Assembly (NCBI GenBank): GCA_964487215.1 | Contig: CAZAPU010000046.1 | Coordinates: 1-6,603 of the forward strand | Reading direction: 5' to 3' | DNA from: CAG-611 sp964487215 | GTDB lineage: Bacteria > Bacillota_I > Bacilli_A > RF39 > UBA660 | Length of the DNA stretch: 6,603 nucleotides | Shown here: in pieces, positions 1 to 4,991 of the stretch | How the letters are laid out: the number at the start of each line of letters is the position of its first letter | Numbering within the stretch: position 1 is the stretch's first letter | Position numbers and translations under genes: made by a program | The notes under the pieces: model-generated | Database searches by the model: none | Seen by the model: the letters and a program-made list of their open reading frames with translations, nothing else | Told to the model about the DNA's origin: nothing

Positions 1-216
1 GTAAAAAGTGGTAAAGTAGTAAAAGCTGTTATAGTTAGAACAGTTCAAGGTGTTAAAAGAGATGATGGTAGTTACATTAAATTTGATGATAATGCATGTG
101 TAATAATTAAGGATGATAAATCACCAGTTGGTACTCGTGTATTTGGACCAGTTGCAAGAGAACTTAGAGATAGAGATTATATGAAAATTGTATCTTTAGC
201 TAAGGAAGTTTTATAG
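1..216 (+). CDS. rplN: 50S ribosomal protein L14, C-terminal 71 residues (5' end cut by window)
   Basis: Reading frame 1 is open from the first base to the TAG at 214-216 and encodes the last 71 residues of L14. The family is about 122 residues, so roughly the first 51 lie upstream of the window. Recognisable L14 signatures are KAVIVRT near the start of the fragment, DGSYIKFDDNACVII in the middle, and GTRVFGPVARELRD followed by the terminal MKIVSLAKEVL. L14 binds 23S rRNA, sits at the subunit interface of the 50S particle and contributes to bridges with 16S rRNA. The gene is truncated only by the window edge; nothing suggests a pseudogene. Its TAG stop is the first three bases of the TAGGAGG ribosome binding site of rplX, so the two genes are probably translationally coupled. 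Confidence 0.97.
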   Translation, partial: VKSGKVVKAVIVRTVQGVKRDDGSYIKFDDNACVIIKDDKSPVGTRVFGPVARELRDRDYMKIVSLAKEVL

Positions 217-220
217 GAGG
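214..220 (+). promoter_or_regulatory. Ribosome binding site for rplX, fused to the rplN stop codon
   Basis: TAGGAGG contains both the rplN stop (TAG) and an AGGAGG Shine-Dalgarno core, five bases before the ATG at 226. This fixes the L24 start. The same arrangement with identical spacing recurs before rplR and rpsE. A ribosome terminating on rplN would already sit on the next initiation site, which suggests coupling (inference). Confidence 0.9.
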
Positions 221-225
221 TACTT

Positions 226-576
226 ATGAAATTAAAAGTTGGAGATAAAGTAAAAGTTATGGTTGGTAAAGATAAGGGCAAAGAAGGAAAAATAACACAT
301 ACCTTTAAGAATGAAAATAAAGTAGTTGTTGAGGGAATAAATATGATTAAAAAACATCTTAAACCTAATAATGCTAATCAAAATGGTGGAATAATCGATA
401 GAGAAGCAAAAATTGATGCTTCAAATGTAATGAGAATTGATTCAAAAACAAATAATGTAACTAGAAAAGCTGAAAAGAATGTAAAAAAAGAAACTAAAAA
501 AGTAGTTAAAAAAGAAGAAAAAACTGAAAAAGTAAAAACTGTTAGAAAAACAAAATCTAACAAAAAAGAAAATTAG
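226..576 (+). CDS. rplX: 50S ribosomal protein L24 with divergent lysine-rich C-terminal tail
   Basis: L24 is one of the proteins that starts assembly of the 50S subunit, binding the 5' domain of 23S rRNA and lying near the exit of the peptide tunnel. The N-terminal KOW/SH3-like part is clear: VGDKVKVMVGKDKGKEGKI (residues 5-23), VVVEGINMIKKHLKP (33-47), NQNGGIIDREAKIDASNVM (51-69) and a DSKTNNVTR segment (72-80). The product is 116 residues, against about 103 in Bacillus. From residue 81 the usual bacterial ending (a VGYK..DGKKVR..KKSG type segment) is not recognisable. It is replaced by a 36-residue tail with 15 lysines, 6 glutamates, no glycine and no aromatic residue, probably disordered. 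I checked the other plus-strand frames and do not see the canonical ending there, so a frameshift is not the obvious cause. The start is set by TAGGAGG five bases upstream. rplE follows after 16 bases. Confidence 0.96.
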   Translation: MKLKVGDKVKVMVGKDKGKEGKITHTFKNENKVVVEGINMIKKHLKPNNANQNGGIIDREAKIDASNVMRIDSKTNNVTRKAEKNVKKETKKVVKKEEKTEKVKTVRKTKSNKKEN

Positions 577-592
577 GAAGTGAGGGATTATT

Positions 593-1132
593 ATGAATCG
601 CTTAAGAGAAAAATATAAAAAAGAAATAGTTCCTAATATGCAAAAGAAATTTAATTATAAAACAGTAATGCAAGTTCCAAGATTAGAAAAAATAGTTATT
701 AATATTGGAGCAGGAGATGCATCTCATAATTCAAAATTATTAGAAGCAGCATGTGATGATTTAATGAACATTACAGGACAAAAACCTGTAATTACTAAAG
801 CAAAAAAATCAATAGCTGGTTTTAAACTTCGTGAGGGACAAGCAATTGGATGTAAAGTAACTTTAAGAGGAGAAAATATGTACAACTTCTTAGATAAGTT
901 AGTAAACATCTCACTTCCTCGTGTAAGAGATTTCAGAGGATTATCATCAAGAGCATTTGATGGTAGAGGAAATTATACAATTGGTATTAAAGAACAATTA
1001 ATTTTCCCTGAAATTGAATTTGATAATGTAGTAAAAGTAAGAGGTATGGATATTGTTTTGGTTACAACAGCAAAATCTAATGAAGAAGCTCATGTTTTAT
1101 TAGAAGAATTAGGAATTCCTTTTAGGAAATAA
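593..1132 (+). CDS. rplE: 50S ribosomal protein L5
   Basis: L5 binds 5S rRNA, is part of the central protuberance of the large subunit, and contacts the P-site tRNA and the small-subunit head. The 179-residue product has the same length as Bacillus L5. It shows the expected blocks: RLREKYKKEIVPNM at the N-terminus, KIVINIGAGDA (about 33-43), ITGQKPVITKAKKSIAGFKLR (about 60-80), GCKVTLRGENMY, then LPRVRDFRGLSSRAFDGRGN and GIKEQLIFPEIEFD, and a C-terminal AHVLLEELGIPFRK. A GTGAGGG-like ribosome binding site (580-586) precedes the ATG by six bases, and starting here reproduces the family N-terminus. In E. coli the start region of this gene is the S8 repressor site of the spc operon; I cannot see a comparable structure here. 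rpsN follows after 17 bases. Confidence 0.98.
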   Translation: MNRLREKYKKEIVPNMQKKFNYKTVMQVPRLEKIVINIGAGDASHNSKLLEAACDDLMNITGQKPVITKAKKSIAGFKLREGQAIGCKVTLRGENMYNFLDKLVNISLPRVRDFRGLSSRAFDGRGNYTIGIKEQLIFPEIEFDNVVKVRGMDIVLVTTAKSNEEAHVLLEELGIPFRK

Positions 1133-1133
1133 T

Positions 1134-1140
1134 TAGGAGG
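1134..1140 (+). promoter_or_regulatory. Ribosome binding site for rpsN
   Basis: TAGGAGG lies in the short gap after the rplE TAA stop, nine bases before the rpsN ATG at 1150. It is the same heptamer as before rplX, rplR and rpsE, but here its TAG is out of frame with rplE and is not the stop codon. Confidence 0.85.
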
Positions 1141-1149
1141 ATAATTATT

Positions 1150-1335
1150 ATGGCAAAAACAAGTATGGTCGTTAAAGCAAGTAGACCACAAAAATTTAAA
1201 GTTAGAGAATATACTCGTTGTAACAGATGTGGAAGACCACATGGAGTATTAAGAAAATATGGAGTTTGTCGTATTTGCTTTAGAGAATTAGCAAGTAAGG
1301 GACAAATACCAGGAATGAAAAAATCAAGTTGGTAG
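1150..1335 (+). CDS. rpsN: 30S ribosomal protein S14, type Z (zinc-binding, C+ form)
   Basis: S14 binds the 3' major domain of 16S rRNA in the head of the 30S subunit, next to S3 and S10. This is the short zinc form: 61 residues, with a zinc ribbon made by Cys24-x2-Cys27 and Cys40-x2-Cys43. The family pattern is otherwise complete: MAKTSMVVKASRPQKFKVRE at the N-terminus, YTRCNRCGRPHGVLRKYG around the first cysteine pair, CRICFRELASKGQIPG around the second, and the typical terminal KKSSW. Many Bacillota also keep a longer zinc-free S14 elsewhere in the genome for zinc starvation; none is visible here. The gene sits in its usual place between rplE and rpsH. Some databases call the zinc form rpsZ. 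Confidence 0.98.
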   Translation: MAKTSMVVKASRPQKFKVREYTRCNRCGRPHGVLRKYGVCRICFRELASKGQIPGMKKSSW

Positions 1336-1343
1336 GACTTGAA

Positions 1344-1349
1344 GGGAGG
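1344..1349 (+). promoter_or_regulatory. Ribosome binding site for rpsH in the longest gap of the window
   Basis: GGGAGG precedes the rpsH ATG at 1358 by eight bases. The surrounding rpsN-rpsH gap (1336-1357, 22 bases) is the longest non-coding stretch here and holds nothing else: no inverted repeat and no -10/-35 pair that I can support. Confidence 0.85.
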
Positions 1350-1357
1350 AATTAAAT

Positions 1358-1753
1358 ATGGTAGTAGTTGATCCAATCGCAGATATGCTTACAAGAATTC
1401 GTAATGCAAATCAAATGAAATATAGAGAAGTATCTATGCCTACTAGTAAAGTAAAAACTGAAATTGCTAAAATTTTAAAAGATGAAGGTTTTATTGAAGA
1501 TTATAAAATTGATGATAATAAACCTCAAGCTAATTTAACATTATTCTTAAAATATAATAAAAAAGAAAGGATAATAACAGGCCTTAAGAGAATTTCTAAA
1601 CCAGGTTTAAGAGTTTATGCTGAAGCTAATGAAATACCTAGAGTATTAAATGGTTTTGGTATTGCAATCATTTCTACATCAAATGGTATTATGACAGATA
1701 AAGTTGCAAGAGCTCAAAATATTGGTGGAGAAGTTATGGCTTATATTTGGTAA
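1358..1753 (+). CDS. rpsH: 30S ribosomal protein S8
   Basis: S8 binds the central domain of 16S rRNA (helix 21 region) early in 30S assembly; in E. coli it also represses its own spc operon. The 131-residue product is normal in length. Visible signatures are DPIADMLTRIRNANQ (5-19), an N-terminal alpha/beta domain with MPTSKVKTEIAKILKDEGFI, then ITGLKRISKPGLRVYA (about 72-87). The conserved C-terminal rRNA-binding block STSNGIMTDKVARAQNIGGE ends in VMAYIW, as expected. The start is supported by GGGAGG eight bases upstream and by the family N-terminus, although most homologues begin with one or two fewer residues before DPIADML. The stop is seven bases before rplF. Whether S8 regulates this operon cannot be judged from the sequence. 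Confidence 0.98.
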   Translation: MVVVDPIADMLTRIRNANQMKYREVSMPTSKVKTEIAKILKDEGFIEDYKIDDNKPQANLTLFLKYNKKERIITGLKRISKPGLRVYAEANEIPRVLNGFGIAIISTSNGIMTDKVARAQNIGGEVMAYIW

Positions 1754-1760
1754 TTAGATT

Positions 1761-2297
1761 ATGAGTCGTATAGGAAATAGAATAATAGCAATTCCAGAAA
1801 ATGTTACTGTAGAAGTTAATGATATTACTGTTACTGTAAAGGGTCCAAAAGGAGAACTTACAACTCTTACATCAAAAGATGTTTTAGTAGAAGTTAAAGA
1901 AGATGGAGTACATGTAACAAGAACAAATGAATTAATTCCTACAAAGAAAATGCATGGAACAGTAAATGCAAACATCAAAAATATGATTGATGGTGTATCA
2001 AAGGGATATGTAAAAGATCTAGAAATAGTTGGTGTTGGATATAGATTTAATTTAAGAGGAGATGTTCTTGTAATTAATGCAGGATATTCTCATCAAGTAG
2101 AAATAAAAGTTCCAAGTGGAATTAAAGTAGAAGTCAAATCAAATACTGAATTATCAATTTCAGGTATTGATAAAATTAAAGTTGGTGAATTTGCTGCTAA
2201 TGTTCGTAAAGTTAGAAAACCAGAACCTTATAAAGGCAAAGGAATTAGATATGCTGGAGAACATATTAGACGCAAAGAAGGAAAGAAAGCTAAATAG
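1761..2297 (+). CDS. rplF: 50S ribosomal protein L6
   Basis: L6 binds domain VI of 23S rRNA near the sarcin-ricin loop and the base of the L7/L12 stalk, close to the factor-binding site. The product is 178 residues, the usual length, with the two repeated alpha/beta domains of the family. The N-terminal MSRIGNRII is nearly universal and fixes the start. KGPKGELT lies at about 29-36, the inter-domain region contains MIDGVSKGYVKDLEIVGVGY, and the C-terminal rRNA-binding block runs VRKPEPYKGKGIRYAGEHI (about 151-169). A basic KKAK end follows. Only seven bases separate it from the rpsH stop, and I see no convincing Shine-Dalgarno there, unlike all other genes in the window. Initiation therefore probably depends on ribosomes finishing rpsH (inference). 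Confidence 0.98.
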   Translation: MSRIGNRIIAIPENVTVEVNDITVTVKGPKGELTTLTSKDVLVEVKEDGVHVTRTNELIPTKKMHGTVNANIKNMIDGVSKGYVKDLEIVGVGYRFNLRGDVLVINAGYSHQVEIKVPSGIKVEVKSNTELSISGIDKIKVGEFAANVRKVRKPEPYKGKGIRYAGEHIRRKEGKKAK

Positions 2298-2301
2298 GAG
2301 G
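2295..2301 (+). promoter_or_regulatory. Ribosome binding site for rplR, fused to the rplF stop codon
   Basis: TAGGAGG again combines the upstream stop (TAG, 2295-2297) with the Shine-Dalgarno core, five bases before the rplR ATG at 2307. Stop-to-start distance is the same nine bases as at rplN-rplX and rplR-rpsE. Confidence 0.9.
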
Positions 2302-2306
2302 TATAT

Positions 2307-2654
2307 ATGATAAAAAAAGAATCTCGCAACGAAATGCGAAAAGTTAGACATGATAGATTAAGAAAATCTATTATTGGAACAAAAGATATCCCAAGACTTT
2401 GTGTTTATCGTTCTAATCAAAATATTAGTGCTCAATTAATAGACGATGAAAATGGAGTTACTTTAGCTACAGCATCTTCTTTAAAAGAAAAAGGTAACAA
2501 TATTGAAGTTGCTACAAAAGTAGGAACTGAAATTGGAAAGAAAGCAAAAACATTAAAAATTAAAAAAGTAGTATTTGATCGTGGTGGATATCAATATCAT
2601 GGCAAAGTTGCAGCTTTAGCAGATGCAGCTCGTCAAGAAGGTTTAGAGTTTTAG
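2307..2654 (+). CDS. rplR: 50S ribosomal protein L18
   Basis: L18 binds 5S rRNA and, with L5, joins it to the central protuberance of the large subunit. The 115-residue product is a few residues shorter than Bacillus L18 (about 120), the difference lying in the middle loop. The N-terminal arm is strongly basic (KKESRNEMRKVRHDRLRKSI), as usual for the 5S-binding tail. It is followed by IPRLCVYRSNQNISAQLIDD and GVTLATASS, and the family C-terminal signature VVFDRGGYQYHGKVAALADA followed by ARQEGLEF. The start is set by TAGGAGG five bases before the ATG. Its own TAG stop is part of the rpsE ribosome binding site. Nothing odd in the sequence. Confidence 0.98.
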   Translation: MIKKESRNEMRKVRHDRLRKSIIGTKDIPRLCVYRSNQNISAQLIDDENGVTLATASSLKEKGNNIEVATKVGTEIGKKAKTLKIKKVVFDRGGYQYHGKVAALADAARQEGLEF

Positions 2655-2658
2655 GAGG
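2652..2658 (+). promoter_or_regulatory. Ribosome binding site for rpsE, fused to the rplR stop codon
   Basis: TAGGAGG holds the rplR stop (2652-2654) and the Shine-Dalgarno core, five bases before the ATG at 2664. It matters for the start choice. It supports translation from the far-upstream ATG that includes the unusual N-terminal extension of S5, rather than an internal start near the conserved core. Confidence 0.9.
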
Positions 2659-2663
2659 TTAAT

Positions 2664-3287
2664 ATGGAAGAAAATAATGTAAATGAAGTAGTTACTGAAA
2701 CAGCTAAAGTTTCAGAAGAAAAAAAAGAATTTAAGAAACCATTTAGAAAAGATGATAGAAGAGATAATAGAAAATCATCAAAGAAACCATTTAGAAAACC
2801 ACAAGAAAAAACTCTAGATGAAATCGTATTAGATACTAAAGCAGTAGTAAAAGTTACTAAAGGTGGTCGTCAAAGAAGATTTCAAGCAGTAGTTTTAGTA
2901 GGAGATAAAAAAGGTCTTGTTGGTTTAGGAACAGGTAAAGCTAATGAAATAGCAGATGCTGTTAAAAAAGCAAGACAAGAAGCTAACAAAAATATGGTTA
3001 GAATTGCTATAGTTGATGGAAGAACAATTCCACATGAAGTTGTTGGAGTAAAAGGTGCAACAAGAGTTGTAATTAAACCTGCAAAAGCTGGTACTGGTAT
3101 AATTGCCGGTGGAGCAGCAAGAGCAGTTTTAGAAATAGCAGGAATACAAGATATTACTTCAAAGACACTTGGTTCTAGAAAGAAAATAAATGTTGCTAGA
3201 GCAACATTAGAAGCTGTATCTGGTTTAAAAACAATTGAACAAGTACAAGAACTAAGAGGCAAAACTAAGAAGGAGATATTAGGATAA
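2664..3287 (+). CDS. rpsE: 30S ribosomal protein S5 with extended charged N-terminus
   Basis: S5 contacts 16S rRNA near the decoding region, lines the mRNA entry path with S3 and S4, and influences accuracy. The product is 207 residues against about 166 in Bacillus. The core is normal: the N-terminal double-stranded-RNA-binding-like domain with VTKGGRQRRFQAVVLVGD (64-81), GLGTGKANEIADA (87-99) and TIPHEVVG (121-128). The C-terminal domain has VIKPAKAGTGIIAGGAARAV (136-155) and ends KTKKEILG. The first 40 or so residues are an extension: an acidic start (about 1-22) and then a basic, Arg/Lys-rich part holding KKPFRK twice (24-29 and 40-45), encoded by an identical 18-base repeat. The upstream start is backed by a perfect TAGGAGG five bases away, and no ATG with a better site lies near the core. 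Extended S5 N-termini are known in Mollicutes. rplO overlaps the stop by one base; no rpmD lies between. Confidence 0.97.
   Translation: MEENNVNEVVTETAKVSEEKKEFKKPFRKDDRRDNRKSSKKPFRKPQEKTLDEIVLDTKAVVKVTKGGRQRRFQAVVLVGDKKGLVGLGTGKANEIADAVKKARQEANKNMVRIAIVDGRTIPHEVVGVKGATRVVIKPAKAGTGIIAGGAARAVLEIAGIQDITSKTLGSRKKINVARATLEAVSGLKTIEQVQELRGKTKKEILG
2733..2798 (+). repeat. Pair of identical 18-base direct repeats inside the rpsE extension
   Basis: The 18 bases at 2733-2750 (AAGAAACCATTTAGAAAA) recur exactly at 2781-2798, 48 bases (16 codons) downstream and in the same frame. Each copy encodes KKPFRK. The bases just outside the two copies differ. The match lies wholly within the S5 N-terminal extension. 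Confidence 0.9.
3270..3275 (+). promoter_or_regulatory. Ribosome binding site for rplO within the rpsE coding end
   Basis: AAGGAG lies inside the last codons of rpsE, 11 bases before the rplO ATG at 3287; a second weaker AGGA is at 3281-3284. The rpsE stop and rplO start share one base (TAATG, 3285-3289), so termination and re-initiation are probably linked. Confidence 0.75.
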
Positions 3288-3730
3288 TGAAATTACACGA
3301 ACTAGAAAAGAATGATGGTGCAACAACTACTCGTAAAAGAGTTGGTCGTGGTGCTGGTTCAGGATTAGGAAAAACTAGTGGTAAAGGTCATAAAGGACAA
3401 AAAGCTAGAAGTGGAGCAGCAATTAATCCTGTATTCGAAGGTGGACAATCACCACTTTATAGAAGACTTCATAAAAGAGGTTTTAGTAATGCTGAATTTA
3501 AAACTAGATATGCAATAATTAATGTTAGCGAATTAAATAATTTTAAAGATGGAGATGTAATTACTCCAGAATTATTAAAAGAAAAGGGGATTTTAAAGAA
3601 TCAATTAGATGGAATTAAGGTTTTAGGAAATGGAACTTTAACAAAGAAATTGACAATTAAAGCACATAGATTTACAAGCAGTGCTCTTAAAAAGATAGAA
3701 GAATCAGGTAGCAAAGCTGAGGTGATTTAA
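3287..3730 (+). CDS. rplO: 50S ribosomal protein L15
   Basis: L15 is a late-assembly large-subunit protein with a long basic N-terminal arm that threads into 23S rRNA. The product is 147 residues, the normal length. The Gly/Arg/Lys-rich arm is clear (RKRVGRGAGSGLGKTSGKGH at 16-35, KGQKARSG at 36-43). Next come FEGGQSPLYRRLHKRGF (50-66), the globular domain with VTPELL-like VITPELLKEKGIL, and KVLGNGTLTKKLTIKAHRF, ending SKAEVI. The segment between arm and FEGGQ reads GAAINPVF where many homologues have a GGGVRPGF-type sequence; this looks like a modest lineage-specific change. The ATG overlaps the rpsE TAA by one base, so the usual intervening rpmD is absent. The last codons (GAG GTG ATT) supply the ribosome binding site of secY. 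Confidence 0.98.
   Translation: MKLHELEKNDGATTTRKRVGRGAGSGLGKTSGKGHKGQKARSGAAINPVFEGGQSPLYRRLHKRGFSNAEFKTRYAIINVSELNNFKDGDVITPELLKEKGILKNQLDGIKVLGNGTLTKKLTIKAHRFTSSALKKIEESGSKAEVI
3719..3725 (+). promoter_or_regulatory. Ribosome binding site for secY encoded in the rplO C-terminus
   Basis: GAGGTGA, complementary to the 16S rRNA 3' end, is formed by the codons for the conserved Glu-Val-Ile end of L15. It lies six bases before the secY ATG at 3732. Stop and start are separated by a single base (3731). Confidence 0.85.
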
Positions 3731-3731
3731 G

Positions 3732-4991
3732 ATGTTTAAAAATCTTAAACAACTATTTAGTAAAAAAAATAAAGATCTAAGAAAGAGAATTTATTTTACT
3801 ATTTTAGTCTTAACTATTTATGTAATAGGAATTTCAATTGAAGTACCTGGTACTCAACAAATAACTAAGAATTTAGGATTCCTTGAATTATTAGATGTTA
3901 TGGGTGGTGGAGCTTTAAAAAACTTTTCAATCTTTGCATTGGGAGTTTCTCCATATATTACAGCATCAATTGTAATTCAATTGTTACAAATGGACATTAT
4001 TCCTTATTTTTCTGAACTTGCTAAACAAGGACATACTGGACAACAAAAATTAAATCAAATAACTAGATATTTTGGTATCTTATTTGCTTTTGTTCAAGGA
4101 TATGCAATGAGTTATGCATTTTTAAAAAATATTGGTACAATGGAGCATTTACAGATTGCACTTATATTGACAGCAGGAACAGCATTCTTATTATGGTTAG
4201 GAGATCAAGTTACTCAAAAAGGTATTGGAAATGGAATATCATTGTTAATTATGGCGGGAATTATTTATTCCTTACCAACTATGATAAAAACAGCTTATAC
4301 AACATTAGTAACTGGTTCAACGACAGGAATTATATATTTTGCAATTTTCTTAATAGTATACATCCTTATTATAGTAGGAGTTATCTTTGTTGAAGGTGCT
4401 GAAAGAAGAATTGCAGTTCAGTATGCAAATAAATCAACAGCGAGTTTAGGAAAACAAACTTTTATGCCAATTAAAATTAATTCGGCTGGAGTTATTCCTG
4501 TAATTTTTGCTTCAAGTTTATTGGGTATACCTGCTACAATAGCACAATTTATTGAAAATGAAGGATTTCAAAATTTTGTTGATACTTACTTAAATTATTC
4601 TCAACCAGTTGGTTTTGCAATATTTATAGTATTAATATTCTTCTTTGCATATTTTTATACATTTATTCAAATGAAACCTGAAGATATGGCAAAGAATTTA
4701 CAAGATAATGGTGGATATATACCAGGTGTAAGACCTGGTGATGCTACTAAAAAATATTTTACGAGTGTATTAGCAAGACTTACAATTGTTGGAGCTTTGT
4801 TCTTAACAATTCTTGCAGGATTACCAATTCTAGTAAATACATTTACAAAATTACCACCTAGTGTTCAATTAGGAGGTACAGGACTATTAATTGTTGTTGG
4901 AGTGGCAATTGAAACTTATAAACAATTAGAAAGTAGTTTACTTAGTAGAGAATATACTGCGGTAAAAAACAATAGAAGGAGAAGAAGATAA
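3732..4991 (+). CDS. secY: Preprotein translocase channel subunit SecY
   Basis: SecY forms the membrane channel through which SecA-driven and ribosome-bound proteins are exported or inserted, together with SecE and SecG. The 419-residue product is slightly shorter than Bacillus SecY (about 431). I can place ten hydrophobic segments by eye: about 19-37, 66-86 (after a plug-like GGGALKNFSIFA), 113-131, 140-157, 168-185, 199-221, 253-272, 294-313, 347-370 and 380-396. Family blocks include ALGVSPYITASIVIQLL (69-85), LGDQVTQKGIGNGISLLIMA (156-175), AERRIAVQYANKS (223-235), PIKINSAGVIPVIFASS (246-262) and GGYIPGVRPG (327-336). That last block carries the cytoplasmic-loop arginine (Arg334, matching E. 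coli Arg357) needed for SecA-dependent transport. The protein ends NNRRRRR, and those arginine codons contain the adk ribosome binding site. It sits directly after rplO, as in most bacteria. Confidence 0.98.
   Translation: MFKNLKQLFSKKNKDLRKRIYFTILVLTIYVIGISIEVPGTQQITKNLGFLELLDVMGGGALKNFSIFALGVSPYITASIVIQLLQMDIIPYFSELAKQGHTGQQKLNQITRYFGILFAFVQGYAMSYAFLKNIGTMEHLQIALILTAGTAFLLWLGDQVTQKGIGNGISLLIMAGIIYSLPTMIKTAYTTLVTGSTTGIIYFAIFLIVYILIIVGVIFVEGAERRIAVQYANKSTASLGKQTFMPIKINSAGVIPVIFASSLLGIPATIAQFIENEGFQNFVDTYLNYSQPVGFAIFIVLIFFFAYFYTFIQMKPEDMAKNLQDNGGYIPGVRPGDATKKYFTSVLARLTIVGALFLTILAGLPILVNTFTKLPPSVQLGGTGLLIVVGVAIETYKQLESSLLSREYTAVKNNRRRRR
4976..4981 (+). promoter_or_regulatory. Ribosome binding site for adk within the secY poly-Arg codons
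   Basis: AAGGAG is formed by the run AGA AGG AGA that encodes the terminal arginines of SecY, nine bases before the adk ATG at 4991. The secY TAA and adk ATG share one base (TAATG, 4989-4993). Confidence 0.85.

Noticed and set aside
466..576. Possible frameshift explaining the odd L24 C-terminus
   Set aside because: The A-runs here invite indel errors, but I could not find the canonical L24 ending in the other plus-strand frames, and the frame ends properly just before a good rplE ribosome binding site.
560..640. S8 translational repressor site at the rplE start, as in the E. coli spc operon
   Set aside because: I see no hairpin resembling the S8-binding helix of 16S rRNA in this region. 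A covariance search would be needed to claim it.
1336..1357. Internal promoter in the longest intergenic gap
   Set aside because: Twenty-two bases, mostly taken by the rpsH ribosome binding site; any TATAAT-like match in such AT-rich DNA is uninformative.
1122..1376. 84-codon minus-strand open frame opposite rpsN and its flanks
   Set aside because: It covers the complete zinc-type S14 gene on the other strand and has only a hydrophobic end produced by AT-rich complement; no support as a gene.
2882..3262. 126-codon open frame on the minus strand opposite rpsE
   Set aside because: It lies wholly antisense to a certain, conserved gene, has a low-complexity Ala/Ile/Pro-rich product, and I see no sign of its own signals. 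It is a coding shadow.
4193..4393. 66-codon plus-strand open frame in another frame within secY
   Set aside because: It overlaps conserved SecY membrane segments, is rich in Asn/Tyr as expected from out-of-frame AT-rich sequence, and has no ribosome binding site that I can support.
4721..4739. Perfect 7-base inverted repeat (ACCAGGT / ACCTGGT, five-base loop) inside secY
   Set aside because: It coincides with the codons for the conserved Pro-Gly-Val-Arg-Pro-Gly motif; repeated Pro-Gly codons are naturally self-complementary. There is no following T-run, so it is not a terminator.
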